Source of the DNA: Commensalibacter communis
GTDB lineage: Bacteria > Pseudomonadota > Alphaproteobacteria > Acetobacterales > Acetobacteraceae
Direction: 5' to 3'
NCBI RefSeq assembly: GCF_947179015.1
Contig: NZ_CAMXCM010000004.1
Span: 62,001-126,000 of the forward strand
Length of the DNA: 64,000 nucleotides
Position 1 is the stretch's first letter. Each line of letters begins with the position of its first letter. This document shows positions 1 through 10,268 of the stretch, in pieces. The position numbers and the translations under genes were made by a program. The notes under the pieces are model-generated. The model saw only the letters and a program-made list of their open reading frames with translations, was not told where the DNA came from and ran no database searches.

Positions 1-2
1 CC

Positions 3-206
3 GAAGATGAAGCCAAAGCAATGGAATATTTTATCGATGCTACGGATCAAGATCATGCAGAGGCACAATATTGTATTGGTGTAATATACGAGTACGGGGG
101 GACTGTTCCAAAAGATTTAGAAAAGGCTAAAAAATATTATCAACAGGCTTGTTCAAATGGGTCAAAAGACGGCTGTGATGCTTACGAAAGACTAAATAAC
201 GAATAG
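3..206 (+). CDS. Sel1-like repeat protein, 3' end only
   Basis: The reading frame is open from the left edge of the window, so this is the C-terminal part of a longer protein. About 67 residues are visible. They hold one and a half Sel1/TPR-like repeats (AEAQYCIGVIYEYGG, then DLEKAKKYYQQACSNGSKDG), with the usual small-residue and aromatic pattern of paired alpha helices. Sel1 proteins are mostly protein-protein interaction scaffolds in the periplasm or cytoplasm. The partner and full length cannot be seen. An ATG at 21 is internal to the repeat and is unlikely to be the true start. Confidence 0.75.
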   Translation, partial: EDEAKAMEYFIDATDQDHAEAQYCIGVIYEYGGTVPKDLEKAKKYYQQACSNGSKDGCDAYERLNNE

Positions 207-353
207 CACCAAAATATATCACCAAGTCACACATCAACCATAAAAATCCTTGAGCTACAATCTATAATTACGCTAAACTTAAGATTGAACCAAACGATCC
301 TCACCATACGATACAAATTTGTAGTTAACTATATACAATACCCCCTTACCTAC

Positions 354-833
354 TCAGAGACATTTTTCAAGAACAACATATTGTTCCTCAAATCCTAAAT
401 GCTCATAAATTGCTCTAGCCTGTTGATTTCGCCCTAGCGCAGGAATCCTCAGCCATTTACAACCCGCATCTTTTGCACGTTGTTCACATGCTTGCATTAA
501 TTGCTTGCCAACGCCCAAACCTCTCGCTTGAGGGCTAACAGAAATATGACTGATTAAGCCATAAGTAAAATCCAACTCATCAAATTCTCCTCTCTGAGGA
601 ACCTTTGTAAAAATTGTTGCAAAGCCCACAATGACGCTATCAAGTTCCGCAACCAAAATATATCCATTTTCTCGCTGGCATTGCTCCTGTAACGTTTGAA
701 TATACCAACTATCTATCGCTTCTACAGGTTTCATTCGATCATAAATTGCTAGCTCATAAGCTTGAAGATAGCGCACTATTTCTAAAAATTGCGTAGCATC
801 ATTCTCACGAAACTCTCTAATATTTAATGACAT
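354..833 (-). CDS. GNAT family N-acetyltransferase
   Basis: A 159-residue single-domain GNAT protein. The acetyl-CoA pyrophosphate-binding motif A is visible near residues 103-110 (ARGLGVGK), and the C-terminal motif B (NQQARAIYEHLGF) lies at about 136-148. Family members move an acetyl group from acetyl-CoA to an amine on a small molecule or protein. The substrate cannot be read from the sequence. It stands alone between the Sel1 gene end and the rpsI terminator. Length is typical for the family. Confidence 0.88.
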   Translation of the reverse strand: MSLNIREFRENDATQFLEIVRYLQAYELAIYDRMKPVEAIDSWYIQTLQEQCQRENGYILVAELDSVIVGFATIFTKVPQRGEFDELDFTYGLISHISVSPQARGLGVGKQLMQACEQRAKDAGCKWLRIPALGRNQQARAIYEHLGFEEQYVVLEKCL

Positions 834-986
834 TTTGTTTCTTTATATCCGTCGGATAATGTTTAATGAAAACAATAATAGGTGGTTAAAAAAGAATGAT
901 AGGTTTTATAAAAAAGTTTATAACTTCAATCAATATGTAAACATGATGCAGCCACATATTCGTATAAGACCAATATTCTCAACAAA

Positions 987-1025
987 AAAGGCGGTGGAAA
1001 GTTTGATCTTTCCCCGCCTTTTTTG
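987..1025 (-). terminator. Intrinsic terminator downstream of rpsI
   Basis: A GC-rich hairpin (GGCGGtGGAAAG paired with CTTTCCCCGCC, 6-nt loop) is flanked by A6 on the left and T6 on the right. It therefore reads as an intrinsic terminator on either strand. It lies about 20 bases past the rpsI stop and most likely ends the rplM-rpsI transcript. Confidence 0.85.
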
Positions 1026-1044
1026 AAATACAAAACTGTAAATC

Positions 1045-1539
1045 TTAACGTTTGCTGAACTGGAAAGAACGGCGAGCTTTTGCTTTACCGTATTTTTTAC
1101 GTTCAACAACACGTGGATCACGTGTTAAGAATCCAGCTGCTTTCAATGCGCCACGTAATTCTGGTTCATAGTTACAAAGCGCACGGCTGAGGCCATGACG
1201 AACTGCACCTGCTTGACCAGAAAGACCACCACCGCTGACGGTACAATAAATATCAAATTGTCCTTGGCGATCAGCAACTTCGAAAGGTTGGTTAATCAAC
1301 ATACGCAATACTGGACGTGCAAAATATACGTCAACAACACGACCGTTTACAGTGATTTCACCTTTACCAGGCTTGATCCATACGCGAGCAACTGCATCTT
1401 TACGACGACCTGTTGCATATGCACGACCAAATTGGTCACGTTTTGGTTCACGAATAACAGTTTCTTGTGCCAAAGGCGTGTTTGCAACAGCCCCTTTAAG
1501 ATCTGCCAAACCACCAGTACGTTCTTGTGTTTCTGACAT
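1045..1539 (-). CDS. rpsI: 30S ribosomal protein S9
   Basis: 164 residues. The body has the [11 protein letters not shown] motif and the conserved basic C-terminus ending RRSFQFSKR, whose last Arg contacts P-site tRNA in the ribosome. The N-terminal extension of about 35 residues before [11 protein letters not shown] is common in alphaproteobacterial S9. It starts 3 bases after the rplM stop, so the two are one operon. The hairpin at about 990-1024 ends it. Confidence 0.98.
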   Translation of the reverse strand: MSETQERTGGLADLKGAVANTPLAQETVIREPKRDQFGRAYATGRRKDAVARVWIKPGKGEITVNGRVVDVYFARPVLRMLINQPFEVADRQGQFDIYCTVSGGGLSGQAGAVRHGLSRALCNYEPELRGALKAAGFLTRDPRVVERKKYGKAKARRSFQFSKR

Positions 1540-1542
1540 CTC

Positions 1543-2025
1543 TTAGGCTCCAACTTTTTTGTTATTAATACTGTTTTTGCGGTTTAATGCAGCAACATCT
1601 AATTGAACAGGTTGTTGGCCTGTATGAGGATGCTCTTCACCAGCATAAACATACAAATGTTTCATTTGTTTACGTTGTAATGGCCCACGGCTAATCATAC
1701 GTTCAACAGCTTTTACAACAACGTGATCTGGGTTTTTACCTGTCAAACGTTGGGTAATGGTGCGTTCTTTGATTCCGCCAGGAAAATTGGTATGATAGTA
1801 GAATTTCTTTTGTTCTACTTTTCTGCCTGTCAAAGCAATTTTTTCTGCATTAATCACAATAACATGATCGCCACAATCAACATGTGGTGTATATTGTGCT
1901 TTATGCTTGCCACGCAAGCGATTAGCGATAATAACAGCAAGGCGACCTAATACGATGTCTTTTGCATCAATCAGAACCCAATTTTTTGTTACTTCCGCTG
2001 GTTTAATCGAAATGGTTGTTTTCAT
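1543..2025 (-). CDS. rplM: 50S ribosomal protein L13
   Basis: 160 residues with the L13 signature: [16 protein letters not shown] near the N-terminus, [12 protein letters not shown], and the FPGGIKERT segment. L13 is an early assembly protein of the large subunit that binds 23S rRNA. It is first in the rplM-rpsI operon, as in most bacteria. The promoter should lie in the 177-base gap shared with the divergent SDR gene at 2203. Confidence 0.98.
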   Translation of the reverse strand: MKTTISIKPAEVTKNWVLIDAKDIVLGRLAVIIANRLRGKHKAQYTPHVDCGDHVIVINAEKIALTGRKVEQKKFYYHTNFPGGIKERTITQRLTGKNPDHVVVKAVERMISRGPLQRKQMKHLYVYAGEEHPHTGQQPVQLDVAALNRKNSINNKKVGA

Positions 2026-2202
2026 TAACTCTAAATTCCGTTAATTAATCAGCTATAAATTTAACCCTGTTATTAACGCTGAAAAGGATTTCGTCAAGCA
2101 ATTTTTATAAAATAATTAATTTTATTAGTTTTCAGTGCGTTTTGGCGTGGTATTCTGTTACCGCACTTTTGTTTTCTCCTTATAAATCAATGTGAACCCC
2201 TT

Positions 2203-3072
2203 ATGAAACAGCCCTTTTCTCTACCTCGAAAAATACATATTATTGGTGCTTCTGGACGTTCTGGCTCTGCGTTAATCAAAGAACTGCAAAATCATGGCTG
2301 TACAGTCATTGCCCTTGTTCGGAATCTAGAAAAATGGCAACGAACGAATCTTACTTGTGAATATCGGATAATAGACCTCAAAGGCTCGCCAGCATTGTTG
2401 GTTAATGCTTTGCAAGATGCGTCACATATTGTGAATACCGCCCATGCCCGTCATGCCCCCACTATTTTAAAAGCAGGTCCTACGGATGCAATTTATGTGT
2501 TCTTGGGCAGCACTCGGAAATTTACGCAATGGCCTGATTCGCATGGTAACGGAGTCCTTGCTGGAGAGAACGCTTTTTTACGTAGCAATTGTAAAGGAGT
2601 CATTTTACATCCAACCATGATTTATGGCAGCCAAGGGGAAAATAACGTGCAACGTTTGGCTAAATTGCTTCGTAAGCTCCCTGTTATTCCGTTACCCAAT
2701 GGTGGTAAAGCATTGGTGCAACCGATTCATCAGTCTGATGTCACAAAGTCGATTTTGGCTGCACTATCACGCCAATGGGATGCCCCCAACAGCCTTGTAA
2801 TTGCAGGGGGATCAGTGCTTTCTTATAAAGAATTTATTCAAGTTATTTTACAACAAGCAGGCATTAAACCAAAAATCTTTATCCCTCTTCCTGTTTCTTT
2901 GCTTAAAACAGCAGCTTTTTTTACGAAGTTTGTGCCTATTATTCCCACCATCGGAACCGATGAAATCCAAAGATTGGTTGAAAATAAGAATTTTGATATT
3001 GCTGAAATGAAGAAACAACTAGGTTTGGAACCCATTGATTTTCAAACTGGAATCCGACAAACAAAGCTATGA
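2203..3072 (+). CDS. NAD(P)-binding SDR (NmrA/epimerase-like)
   Basis: 289 residues starting with an extended-SDR Rossmann fold. The nucleotide loop is GASGRSG at residues 15-21. There is a HPTMIYGSQGENN segment where extended SDRs carry the YxxxK-adjacent region, but a clear catalytic YxxxK is not seen. This fits an atypical SDR, as in the NmrA and complex I 39-kDa-like groups, which may sense NAD(P) or act as a reductase/epimerase. It is divergent from rplM and followed by tRNA-His on the opposite strand. The substrate is unknown. Confidence 0.8.
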   Translation: MKQPFSLPRKIHIIGASGRSGSALIKELQNHGCTVIALVRNLEKWQRTNLTCEYRIIDLKGSPALLVNALQDASHIVNTAHARHAPTILKAGPTDAIYVFLGSTRKFTQWPDSHGNGVLAGENAFLRSNCKGVILHPTMIYGSQGENNVQRLAKLLRKLPVIPLPNGGKALVQPIHQSDVTKSILAALSRQWDAPNSLVIAGGSVLSYKEFIQVILQQAGIKPKIFIPLPVSLLKTAAFFTKFVPIIPTIGTDEIQRLVENKNFDIAEMKKQLGLEPIDFQTGIRQTKL

Positions 3073-3099
3073 GATTTTTAAAAGGGAATTGATAACAGA

Positions 3100-3176
3100 T
3101 GGGGCGAACGACGGGGATCGAACCCGCGACAACCGGTACCACAAACCGGCGCTCTACCGACTGAGCTACGTCCGCC
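3100..3176 (-). tRNA. tRNA-His (GTG)
   Basis: A full cloverleaf reads on the minus strand. The acceptor stem GCGGACG pairs with CGTTCGC, the D arm begins TAGCTCAG, the anticodon loop is TTGTGGT with anticodon GTG (His), and the T loop is TTCGATC. An extra 5' G at 3176 faces C73, the G-1:C73 pair that marks tRNA-His. The CCA end is encoded (TGG on the plus strand at 3100-3102). Confidence 0.97.
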
Positions 3177-3274
3177 ACAATCTGTGAATTGTCTTTACTA
3201 TATTTCTAAACAAGCCGTCAATTGTTTTTGTCAAAAATTTATTTAAAATTTTGGAATCGGTTAAGCGTATCCAT

Positions 3275-4891
<1,617 letters not shown>

Positions 4892-4983
4892 TTATCCTTT
4901 GTAAATAATGTAAAAAGAATAAAACACAGTTTTTTATTAATCAAATTGATAGTATCATAGTACAAAAATAGATGGTGTCTATA

Positions 4984-5886
4984 ATGGATTTAAATCTGAT
5001 CAAAGTATTCCTGGCTATATATGAAACAAAAAGTGTTACACATGCCGCAGATCAGCTATGTATTACACAGCCCTCAGCAAGTTATGCTTTGAAAAAACTG
5101 AGGTATGAATTGAACGACGTGTTATTTGTTCGTAACAACACTGAAATGCAACCGACATTCAGAGCAATTCAGTATTATGATATCTTTAAAAAAGCAATCC
5201 AATCCATAAATCTAACAATTGCCGATAACAAAGCTTTTGAATATGCAACCTCCTCCTATAAATTCGTGCTTGCTATTTCAGATATTGGAGAGTTTTTCTT
5301 TTTACCTCATATTTACAAATATTTACAATCAGTTGCCCCTCATATCCGACTTGAAATATTACAAATTGATATACATCAATTAGAGGATTGGTTATTAACG
5401 GGGAAAATTGACGCTGCCATCTGTAACCGTCATGATAAAATCTCTCATGTAAGATGTGAATTATTATTGCAAGACCAGTATGTCTGCGTTCTTAATAAAA
5501 AGCATCCCCGCATTCACAACAAAATGACATTCGAACAGTTTTTACAAGAGCAGCACATCATTATTGCTTCACAAGCAGGACATCACTATGTCGAAAAAAG
5601 CCTTTTACAAGCTGGTCATAATATAAATGTAGCAATTTATCTGCCACGTTTTATTACGGTAAACGAATTAATTTCAATCTCCGAATCTATTGCAACAATT
5701 CCATCAAAAATTAAATATATGTTCGACTGCTCAAAAACAAAGATCCTAGCTCTTCCTTTTAAAATCCCAGAAATTGAAGTTTGTATGTATTACAATCTAA
5801 ATAATAAAAATATACCCGCAAAAAAGTGGTTTTGTGAAACAATCAAAGAAATCTGTTTAAAAACAACGTCCCAATCTAATAAATGA
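4984..5886 (+). CDS. LysR family transcriptional regulator
   Basis: About 300 residues. The N-terminal winged helix-turn-helix is clear (FLAIYETKSVTHAADQLCIT, then SASYALKKLR). A LysR substrate-binding domain follows, with NodD/LinR-like features (VCVLNKKHPR, an effector-pocket stretch). I chose ATG 4984 (MDLNLIKVF), the usual LysR N-terminus, over ATG 4972 four codons upstream. It is divergent from the interrupted mdlC with about 100 bases between them, the classic arrangement for a LysR activator and its target. The effector may be an aromatic 2-oxoacid, which is inference. Confidence 0.9.
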   Translation: MDLNLIKVFLAIYETKSVTHAADQLCITQPSASYALKKLRYELNDVLFVRNNTEMQPTFRAIQYYDIFKKAIQSINLTIADNKAFEYATSSYKFVLAISDIGEFFFLPHIYKYLQSVAPHIRLEILQIDIHQLEDWLLTGKIDAAICNRHDKISHVRCELLLQDQYVCVLNKKHPRIHNKMTFEQFLQEQHIIIASQAGHHYVEKSLLQAGHNINVAIYLPRFITVNELISISESIATIPSKIKYMFDCSKTKILALPFKIPEIEVCMYYNLNNKNIPAKKWFCETIKEICLKTTSQSNK

Positions 5887-5887
5887 A

Positions 5888-5923
5888 TATAGGATTAGGA
5901 TTAACATACACCCTAATCCTATA
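5888..5923. terminator. Hairpin between LysR and TonB-receptor genes
   Basis: A perfect 12-base inverted repeat (TATAGGATTAGG / CCTAATCCTATA) with a 12-base loop sits between two convergent genes. It lacks a strong T run on either strand. A shared, probably weak, bidirectional terminator is the simplest reading. Confidence 0.6.
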
Positions 5924-5940
5924 AATATTGTCTTGTAATA

Positions 5941-8223
5941 TTAAAAATCTATGCGTGCGGTGACTTTGAAATATCTTCCTGGTTGGGTATAGAATTCTTG
6001 ACGCATACCACTTGCTGACTGTCCAATTGGCAGAGATGTAGCATTATAATATTTCTTATCAAACATATTATACATCCCAGCTTGAATCTTTAAAGGTTTA
6101 TAGAATGAAGGACGATACCAACCCGTCCAATCGAAAATCACATAACCCGCAGTATTCCATTGTTTACTTAATCCACCTGTGCTGGTTAAATATTTTGCAT
6201 TATTTCTTGCAATCGCAAAGGTGCTGGATAGGTCACTTCCCCAGTTTTCTTGTTTATATCCAAAACCAACAATCCCACGAAACGGCGCAACTGAAGCTAA
6301 GTTATAATCCATACTAGTATTTCTGCCATTAGTATAAGCAAAAGATCCCCAACCACGCCAATGCTTGTCGAATTCCCAATTCGCATTAGCCTCTACACCA
6401 TAAATTCTGACATTTTTTAGATTGGTATAGCCGTAACAAGAATAATAACCAACACAAGGGGTAACGCCCATCATATCGATAAAGTTTTTATAATAATTAT
6501 CATAAAACGCTACATTAGCCCCGCGTTTTGAATCTCCATACTTTAAACCCACTTCCCATCCACGACCTGTTTCGGCTTTTAAATTCGGATTTCCTGTCAC
6601 CGCATACATTGGTGCAGTACTATAACTTAAATACTCTTCTGTCGCTGCTGGTGCACGATAAGATTGAGAATAAAGGGCGTATGCCGTTAAATTTTTTGCC
6701 AATCTTGCTTCTGCCAAAAACTTAGGAGAATAACGGGAACCACTGGCACCAGCAGGTAATCCTGAATAACCAGGATTATTTTGATAATCTCTTGAGTTGT
6801 TCGTGTCTCTTTTAAAATAGTCAAAACGAACGCCTGGGGTCAAATGTAACCAGTCATTTTTACCTAAAGAGATACGATCTTGTAAAACTGCCCCTAAATC
6901 TGTTCCATGAACGTCTGGCATGTCGGCATAATTATTATGCACAAACGCACTGGGAGTTGCACGCCAACCACGTTGCTTTTGACTAGTATCTGACAAATAC
7001 GCCTCACCCCCGAATGTAATGGCATGATGCACAGACCACGTATAGGCATTCACAGTAGCAGACCCCAAAGCACCATAGGTTTGCGTATTCAATGTTAAAT
7101 CCTGCCACACATTGCTGGCTGGACGCAAAGAATTATAATTTGTGGTATTTGTCATCGTATTTTGATCTTGCCAATAGGCTGTAAAATGCCCCTCAGCAAA
7201 CAGATCTTTTGGATTTTCAGCAATATAATCATAAGTTGCACTGAATCGAGAACGTTGATTTTCTGTATTTGTATGATAATCTTGCCCTGCTGCAGTTTGA
7301 GAGGTCAATGTATGTTCATGATTATTCAAATCATACCATTCCCCCGTCAAATCCAAACGATGCCCACCAGCGAAATATTGCCTGATTTTGCCTAGGAAAC
7401 TGCCTTGAACATAATGTGCAGGATTGGCTTTGGTTCGGTTTCTTCCTTGCCCGCCTGTTTCGCCTCTGTTACCTGTTTCGCTCCCATTTTGATAGCCACC
7501 AGACAACAAGAACAATGTATTTTTATATCGCGCTGCAAAAGATTGATTTAAAACTGCCGCTGCCTTTTGTCCAGCATACGTTGCTTTGGTTGAATTGCCG
7601 AACTTTTCCCCTGGTTTTAAGATATCTTCTGGATTCAAGGTTCGGAATGCAAGGACACCTCCTAATGCTCCCGTTCCAAAAAAGCTGGAATCGGAACTTT
7701 TAATGACATCAATTCCCCCCATGGTATTAAAATCAAAATAGCCAACCCCACCTTGTTGCGTTGGCGATCCACCAGCATACGCACCATCGTTAGAAAATGG
7801 CTGACGAATTCCATCAACCGTCACCAAAAGTCGATTTCGATCCAGCCCACGCATATTTAAGCTGGAACTATCCTCATTAAAATTAACAGATGCATCTACA
7901 CGTCTCGAAAAATCCTCTAAATCATCGATTTGGCGATCAATTAATGTTTCTCTGGTAATGGTTGTGGTTAACACGCGTGATTTACCCACGTTGGTGTAAT
8001 CCTTATCAGGATCAATCTTCATCGAATCTAATAAGGGATCGCTTTTCCCTTTGACTTTAACAGGGCTCAGATTAACATTTGTTGCAGGTTCTGTTGTGGA
8101 TTCATCTGTTGTTGTTTGGGTTGTTTGTCCCCATGCACCAACGGATGTTAAACACAAGAAACTTGATGCCATGAGCCATGATATATTTTTTTTTCGAATG
8201 AGATGCGTTTTCATTTTATTCAC
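5941..8223 (-). CDS. TonB-dependent heme/hemoglobin receptor
   Basis: 760 residues. A signal peptide is visible (cleavage near GAWG-QTT at about residue 32). A plug domain follows with LNMRGLDRNRLLVTVDGIRQP and GTGALGGVLAF, then a long beta-barrel ending in the outer-membrane signature KVTARIDF with terminal Phe. The plug wording and length match the TonB-dependent hemoglobin/transferrin/lactoferrin receptor group. Neighbours fix the role: heme oxygenase and exbB-exbD-tonB lie just across the promoter region. A Fur-like box lies 11 bases before the GTG at 8223; the ATG at 8214 is an alternative start. Expression is expected to rise when iron is low. Confidence 0.93.
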   Translation of the reverse strand: MNKMKTHLIRKKNISWLMASSFLCLTSVGAWGQTTQTTTDESTTEPATNVNLSPVKVKGKSDPLLDSMKIDPDKDYTNVGKSRVLTTTITRETLIDRQIDDLEDFSRRVDASVNFNEDSSSLNMRGLDRNRLLVTVDGIRQPFSNDGAYAGGSPTQQGGVGYFDFNTMGGIDVIKSSDSSFFGTGALGGVLAFRTLNPEDILKPGEKFGNSTKATYAGQKAAAVLNQSFAARYKNTLFLLSGGYQNGSETGNRGETGGQGRNRTKANPAHYVQGSFLGKIRQYFAGGHRLDLTGEWYDLNNHEHTLTSQTAAGQDYHTNTENQRSRFSATYDYIAENPKDLFAEGHFTAYWQDQNTMTNTTNYNSLRPASNVWQDLTLNTQTYGALGSATVNAYTWSVHHAITFGGEAYLSDTSQKQRGWRATPSAFVHNNYADMPDVHGTDLGAVLQDRISLGKNDWLHLTPGVRFDYFKRDTNNSRDYQNNPGYSGLPAGASGSRYSPKFLAEARLAKNLTAYALYSQSYRAPAATEEYLSYSTAPMYAVTGNPNLKAETGRGWEVGLKYGDSKRGANVAFYDNYYKNFIDMMGVTPCVGYYSCYGYTNLKNVRIYGVEANANWEFDKHWRGWGSFAYTNGRNTSMDYNLASVAPFRGIVGFGYKQENWGSDLSSTFAIARNNAKYLTSTGGLSKQWNTAGYVIFDWTGWYRPSFYKPLKIQAGMYNMFDKKYYNATSLPIGQSASGMRQEFYTQPGRYFKVTARIDF

Positions 8224-8233
8224 AAATCCATAA

Positions 8234-8248
8234 TGAGAATGATTATTA
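8234..8248. promoter_or_regulatory. Fur-like box 1
   Basis: TGAGAATGATTATTA follows the 7-1-7 Fur consensus TGATAATnATTATCA with two mismatches. It lies directly upstream of the receptor gene, so bound repressor would block its transcription or early elongation. Assignment to Fur rather than another iron regulator (Irr, RirA) is by resemblance only. Confidence 0.7.
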
Positions 8249-8290
8249 ATATCATCACTTATACAAGTAGATAATAAATGTCAATTGGAA

Positions 8291-8305
8291 TGAGAATAAT
8301 TATTA
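8291..8305. promoter_or_regulatory. Fur-like box 2
   Basis: TGAGAATAATTATTA, again two mismatches from the 7-1-7 Fur consensus, in the middle of the 198-base gap between the receptor and heme oxygenase genes. A third, half-matching site (ATTCTCA at 8367-8373) lies nearer the heme oxygenase start. The set can serve both divergent promoters. Confidence 0.7.
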
Positions 8306-8421
8306 TAATCAAAAGATATTGCAAATCATTTGCATATGATATAAAGATAATATGTAATTGCGACTCATTCTCATGTCAATAAGATTTTATCTCATTTAGA
8401 CATTTTTACTGGAACTATACT

Positions 8422-8988
8422 ATGTCAGAACTTCAAGAACCTTTATTAACATCCGCACTCCGTAACAGAACAAAAAGTGTTCACGGAAAATTAGACGAAC
8501 ATCTCATGGGACTGGGTCTGTTTTCTGACAAAGAGAAATACAAACAATTTCTAACCATCCAATATTATATTCATCTTGATGCTGATCATTTATATTCAAA
8601 TTCACAACTCGCAGCAATGATCCCTAATTTAAAACTACGTAATCGTTTTAATAAACTAAAAGAAGATATGGCTGATTTGAATGTCCCAACACCAGCACCA
8701 ATTCATACCCCTGTAATCACAAATACATCTTCTGCGATTGGTACATTATACGTTGTCGAAGGGTCAAAATTAGGGGCTAAATATCTTTTACATAGTGTTG
8801 GCACGATTGGTCTTTCGGATCAATATGGTGCCAGACATCTGGGTGCTGATGACGAAGGTCGTGGTGTATCATGGCGTTCTTTTCAAGCAGCAATTGATAC
8901 GGCACCGATTGATATCTCTGTTGCTGTTCATGCCGCAGAACAAGCATTTAATCGTGTTTTTACCCATGTTCACAATGTCACAGGATAA
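8422..8988 (+). CDS. hemO: Biliverdin-producing heme oxygenase
   Basis: 188 residues, the usual length of bacterial heme oxygenases. The proximal heme-ligand His is in the N-terminal helix (TKSVHGKLD, His21). The distal helix carries GTLYVVEGSKLGAKYL, the LYVxEGSxLG motif of the BphO/HemO group, whose Gly-rich kink lets O2 bind. It opens heme to biliverdin, CO and Fe2+ in the cytoplasm. It is divergent from the heme receptor, with Fur-like boxes between, and upstream of exbB, so it releases iron from imported heme. Confidence 0.93.
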   Translation: MSELQEPLLTSALRNRTKSVHGKLDEHLMGLGLFSDKEKYKQFLTIQYYIHLDADHLYSNSQLAAMIPNLKLRNRFNKLKEDMADLNVPTPAPIHTPVITNTSSAIGTLYVVEGSKLGAKYLLHSVGTIGLSDQYGARHLGADDEGRGVSWRSFQAAIDTAPIDISVAVHAAEQAFNRVFTHVHNVTG

Positions 8989-9008
8989 TCATTAACGTAA
9001 TTTTAACA

Positions 9009-9062
9009 CATCAGGGTTATTATAGCTCTTATCACAATGAAACTCACCCTGATGCTTTTTTA
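9009..9062 (+). terminator. Hairpin terminator after heme oxygenase
   Basis: CATCAGGGT pairs with ACCCTGATG across a 28-base loop, followed by C and a run of T. It lies 20 bases past the heme oxygenase stop and 55 bases before exbB. It should end or attenuate the heme oxygenase transcript, so exbB may have its own promoter or rely on read-through. Confidence 0.7.
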
Positions 9063-9116
9063 ATTTGATCGAGTTTCAATAGATTTTAATGGTTAATTTC
9101 TCAACGGAGATAGTTC

Positions 9117-9839
9117 ATGACCCCAGCAGTTTCATTTTCACCATGGGCAATGTTTTTACAAGCGAATATCGTTGTCCAATCTGTCATGATTATTTTGCTA
9201 TTTGGCTGCCTATTAAGTTGGACTATTTGTATTGCAAAATCTGTTGAGCTTTTTATAACCCATAAAAAACTGATGAAAGAGCAAATTGCTCTGCAAAAAT
9301 CTGGGAAACTGGATCAAGATCAAGCCAGTAATAAAAAATGCATTGTTGGCGCAATGATTATGGCGGTATTGGATGAATATCAGTCTTCCAAAGGCATGAC
9401 CCACGACATGACAGGGTTAAAAGAACGCATTGCGATGACTTTGGAACGTGTTGAAGCCTGCGAAGGTCGCCGTTTATTAAAAGGCACAGGATTGCTTGCT
9501 ACAATAGGAGCAACCGCCCCCTTCATTGGGCTATTTGGTACGGTATGGGGCATTATGAATTCTTTTACAGGAATTGTTGCTGCCAAAGCAACCAGCTTGA
9601 CCGTTGTTGCACCAGGAATTGCAGAGGCTTTATTAGCTACCGCCTTAGGACTTGTGACTGCTATTCCAGCCGTTATTTTATATAATATTTTTTCACGTCA
9701 TATCATGCATTGCCGCGCACATATTGCTGATCTGAGCACCTTAATTATGCGCATTGTTTCCCGTGATGTCAGCCAAATGACCGCGCAACAAGAAAAAGGG
9801 CAAGTCATTCAATTCGGTCTGCGTGCTGCGGGGGAATAA
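9117..9839 (+). CDS. exbB: ExbB, TonB-system proton channel
   Basis: 240 residues of the MotA/TolQ/ExbB family. Three membrane segments are visible: one near residues 17-40, and two late ones (LLATIGATAPFIGLFGTVWG and AEALLATALGLVTAIPAVIL). The GTVWGIMNSF motif is diagnostic. With ExbD it forms the inner-membrane proton channel that drives TonB. A clear GGAG ribosome site lies 7 bases before ATG 9117. It is first of exbB-exbD-tonB; the exbD start follows after 3 bases. TolQ is the alternative, but the neighbouring TonB and receptor favour ExbB. Confidence 0.95.
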   Translation: MTPAVSFSPWAMFLQANIVVQSVMIILLFGCLLSWTICIAKSVELFITHKKLMKEQIALQKSGKLDQDQASNKKCIVGAMIMAVLDEYQSSKGMTHDMTGLKERIAMTLERVEACEGRRLLKGTGLLATIGATAPFIGLFGTVWGIMNSFTGIVAAKATSLTVVAPGIAEALLATALGLVTAIPAVILYNIFSRHIMHCRAHIADLSTLIMRIVSRDVSQMTAQQEKGQVIQFGLRAAGE

Positions 9840-9842
9840 ATC

Positions 9843-10268
9843 ATGATTCGCATGCGTCATAATGATGAAACGCCAAATGAAGTCAATGATATTAATGTGA
9901 CTCCTTTTATTGACGTGGTCTTGGTTTTATTAATTATTTTTATGGTGGCTGCACCATTAAGCACCGTTAATATTCCTGTGAACTTGCCTGGCTCTACGGA
10001 AAAAACGACCCCTGCCCCGACAAACCCTGTTTTTCTGACCATTAAAACCGATCAATCTTTGGCATTGGGTGAAGATAAAATTACCAAAGATCAACTGCCA
10101 GCAGCTTTGGCAACGGCAACCAAAGGTAATAAAAACGAACCTATTTTCCTAAGAGCTGATAAAAAAGTTGATTATGAAAGCCTTATTAATATTATGGACC
10201 AACTACGTTCGGCTGGGTATTTAAAAGTTGCTTTGGTTAATTTAGCCAAAGAAGGGGATACTCAATGA
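9843..10268 (+). CDS. exbD: ExbD, TonB-system energizer
   Basis: 141 residues. A short cytoplasmic N-terminus is followed by one membrane helix holding the proton-carrying Asp (NVTPFIDVVLVLLIIFMV, Asp24, equal to Asp25 of the E. coli protein), then a periplasmic domain. It works inside the ExbB ring. The stop overlaps the tonB start as ATGA, so the two are translationally coupled. Confidence 0.96.
   Translation: MIRMRHNDETPNEVNDINVTPFIDVVLVLLIIFMVAAPLSTVNIPVNLPGSTEKTTPAPTNPVFLTIKTDQSLALGEDKITKDQLPAALATATKGNKNEPIFLRADKKVDYESLINIMDQLRSAGYLKVALVNLAKEGDTQ

Noticed and set aside
1195-1536. Open frame opposite rpsI
   Set aside because: Antisense to a ribosomal protein gene with full-length conservation; the composition (Thr/Cys-rich) is not protein-like.
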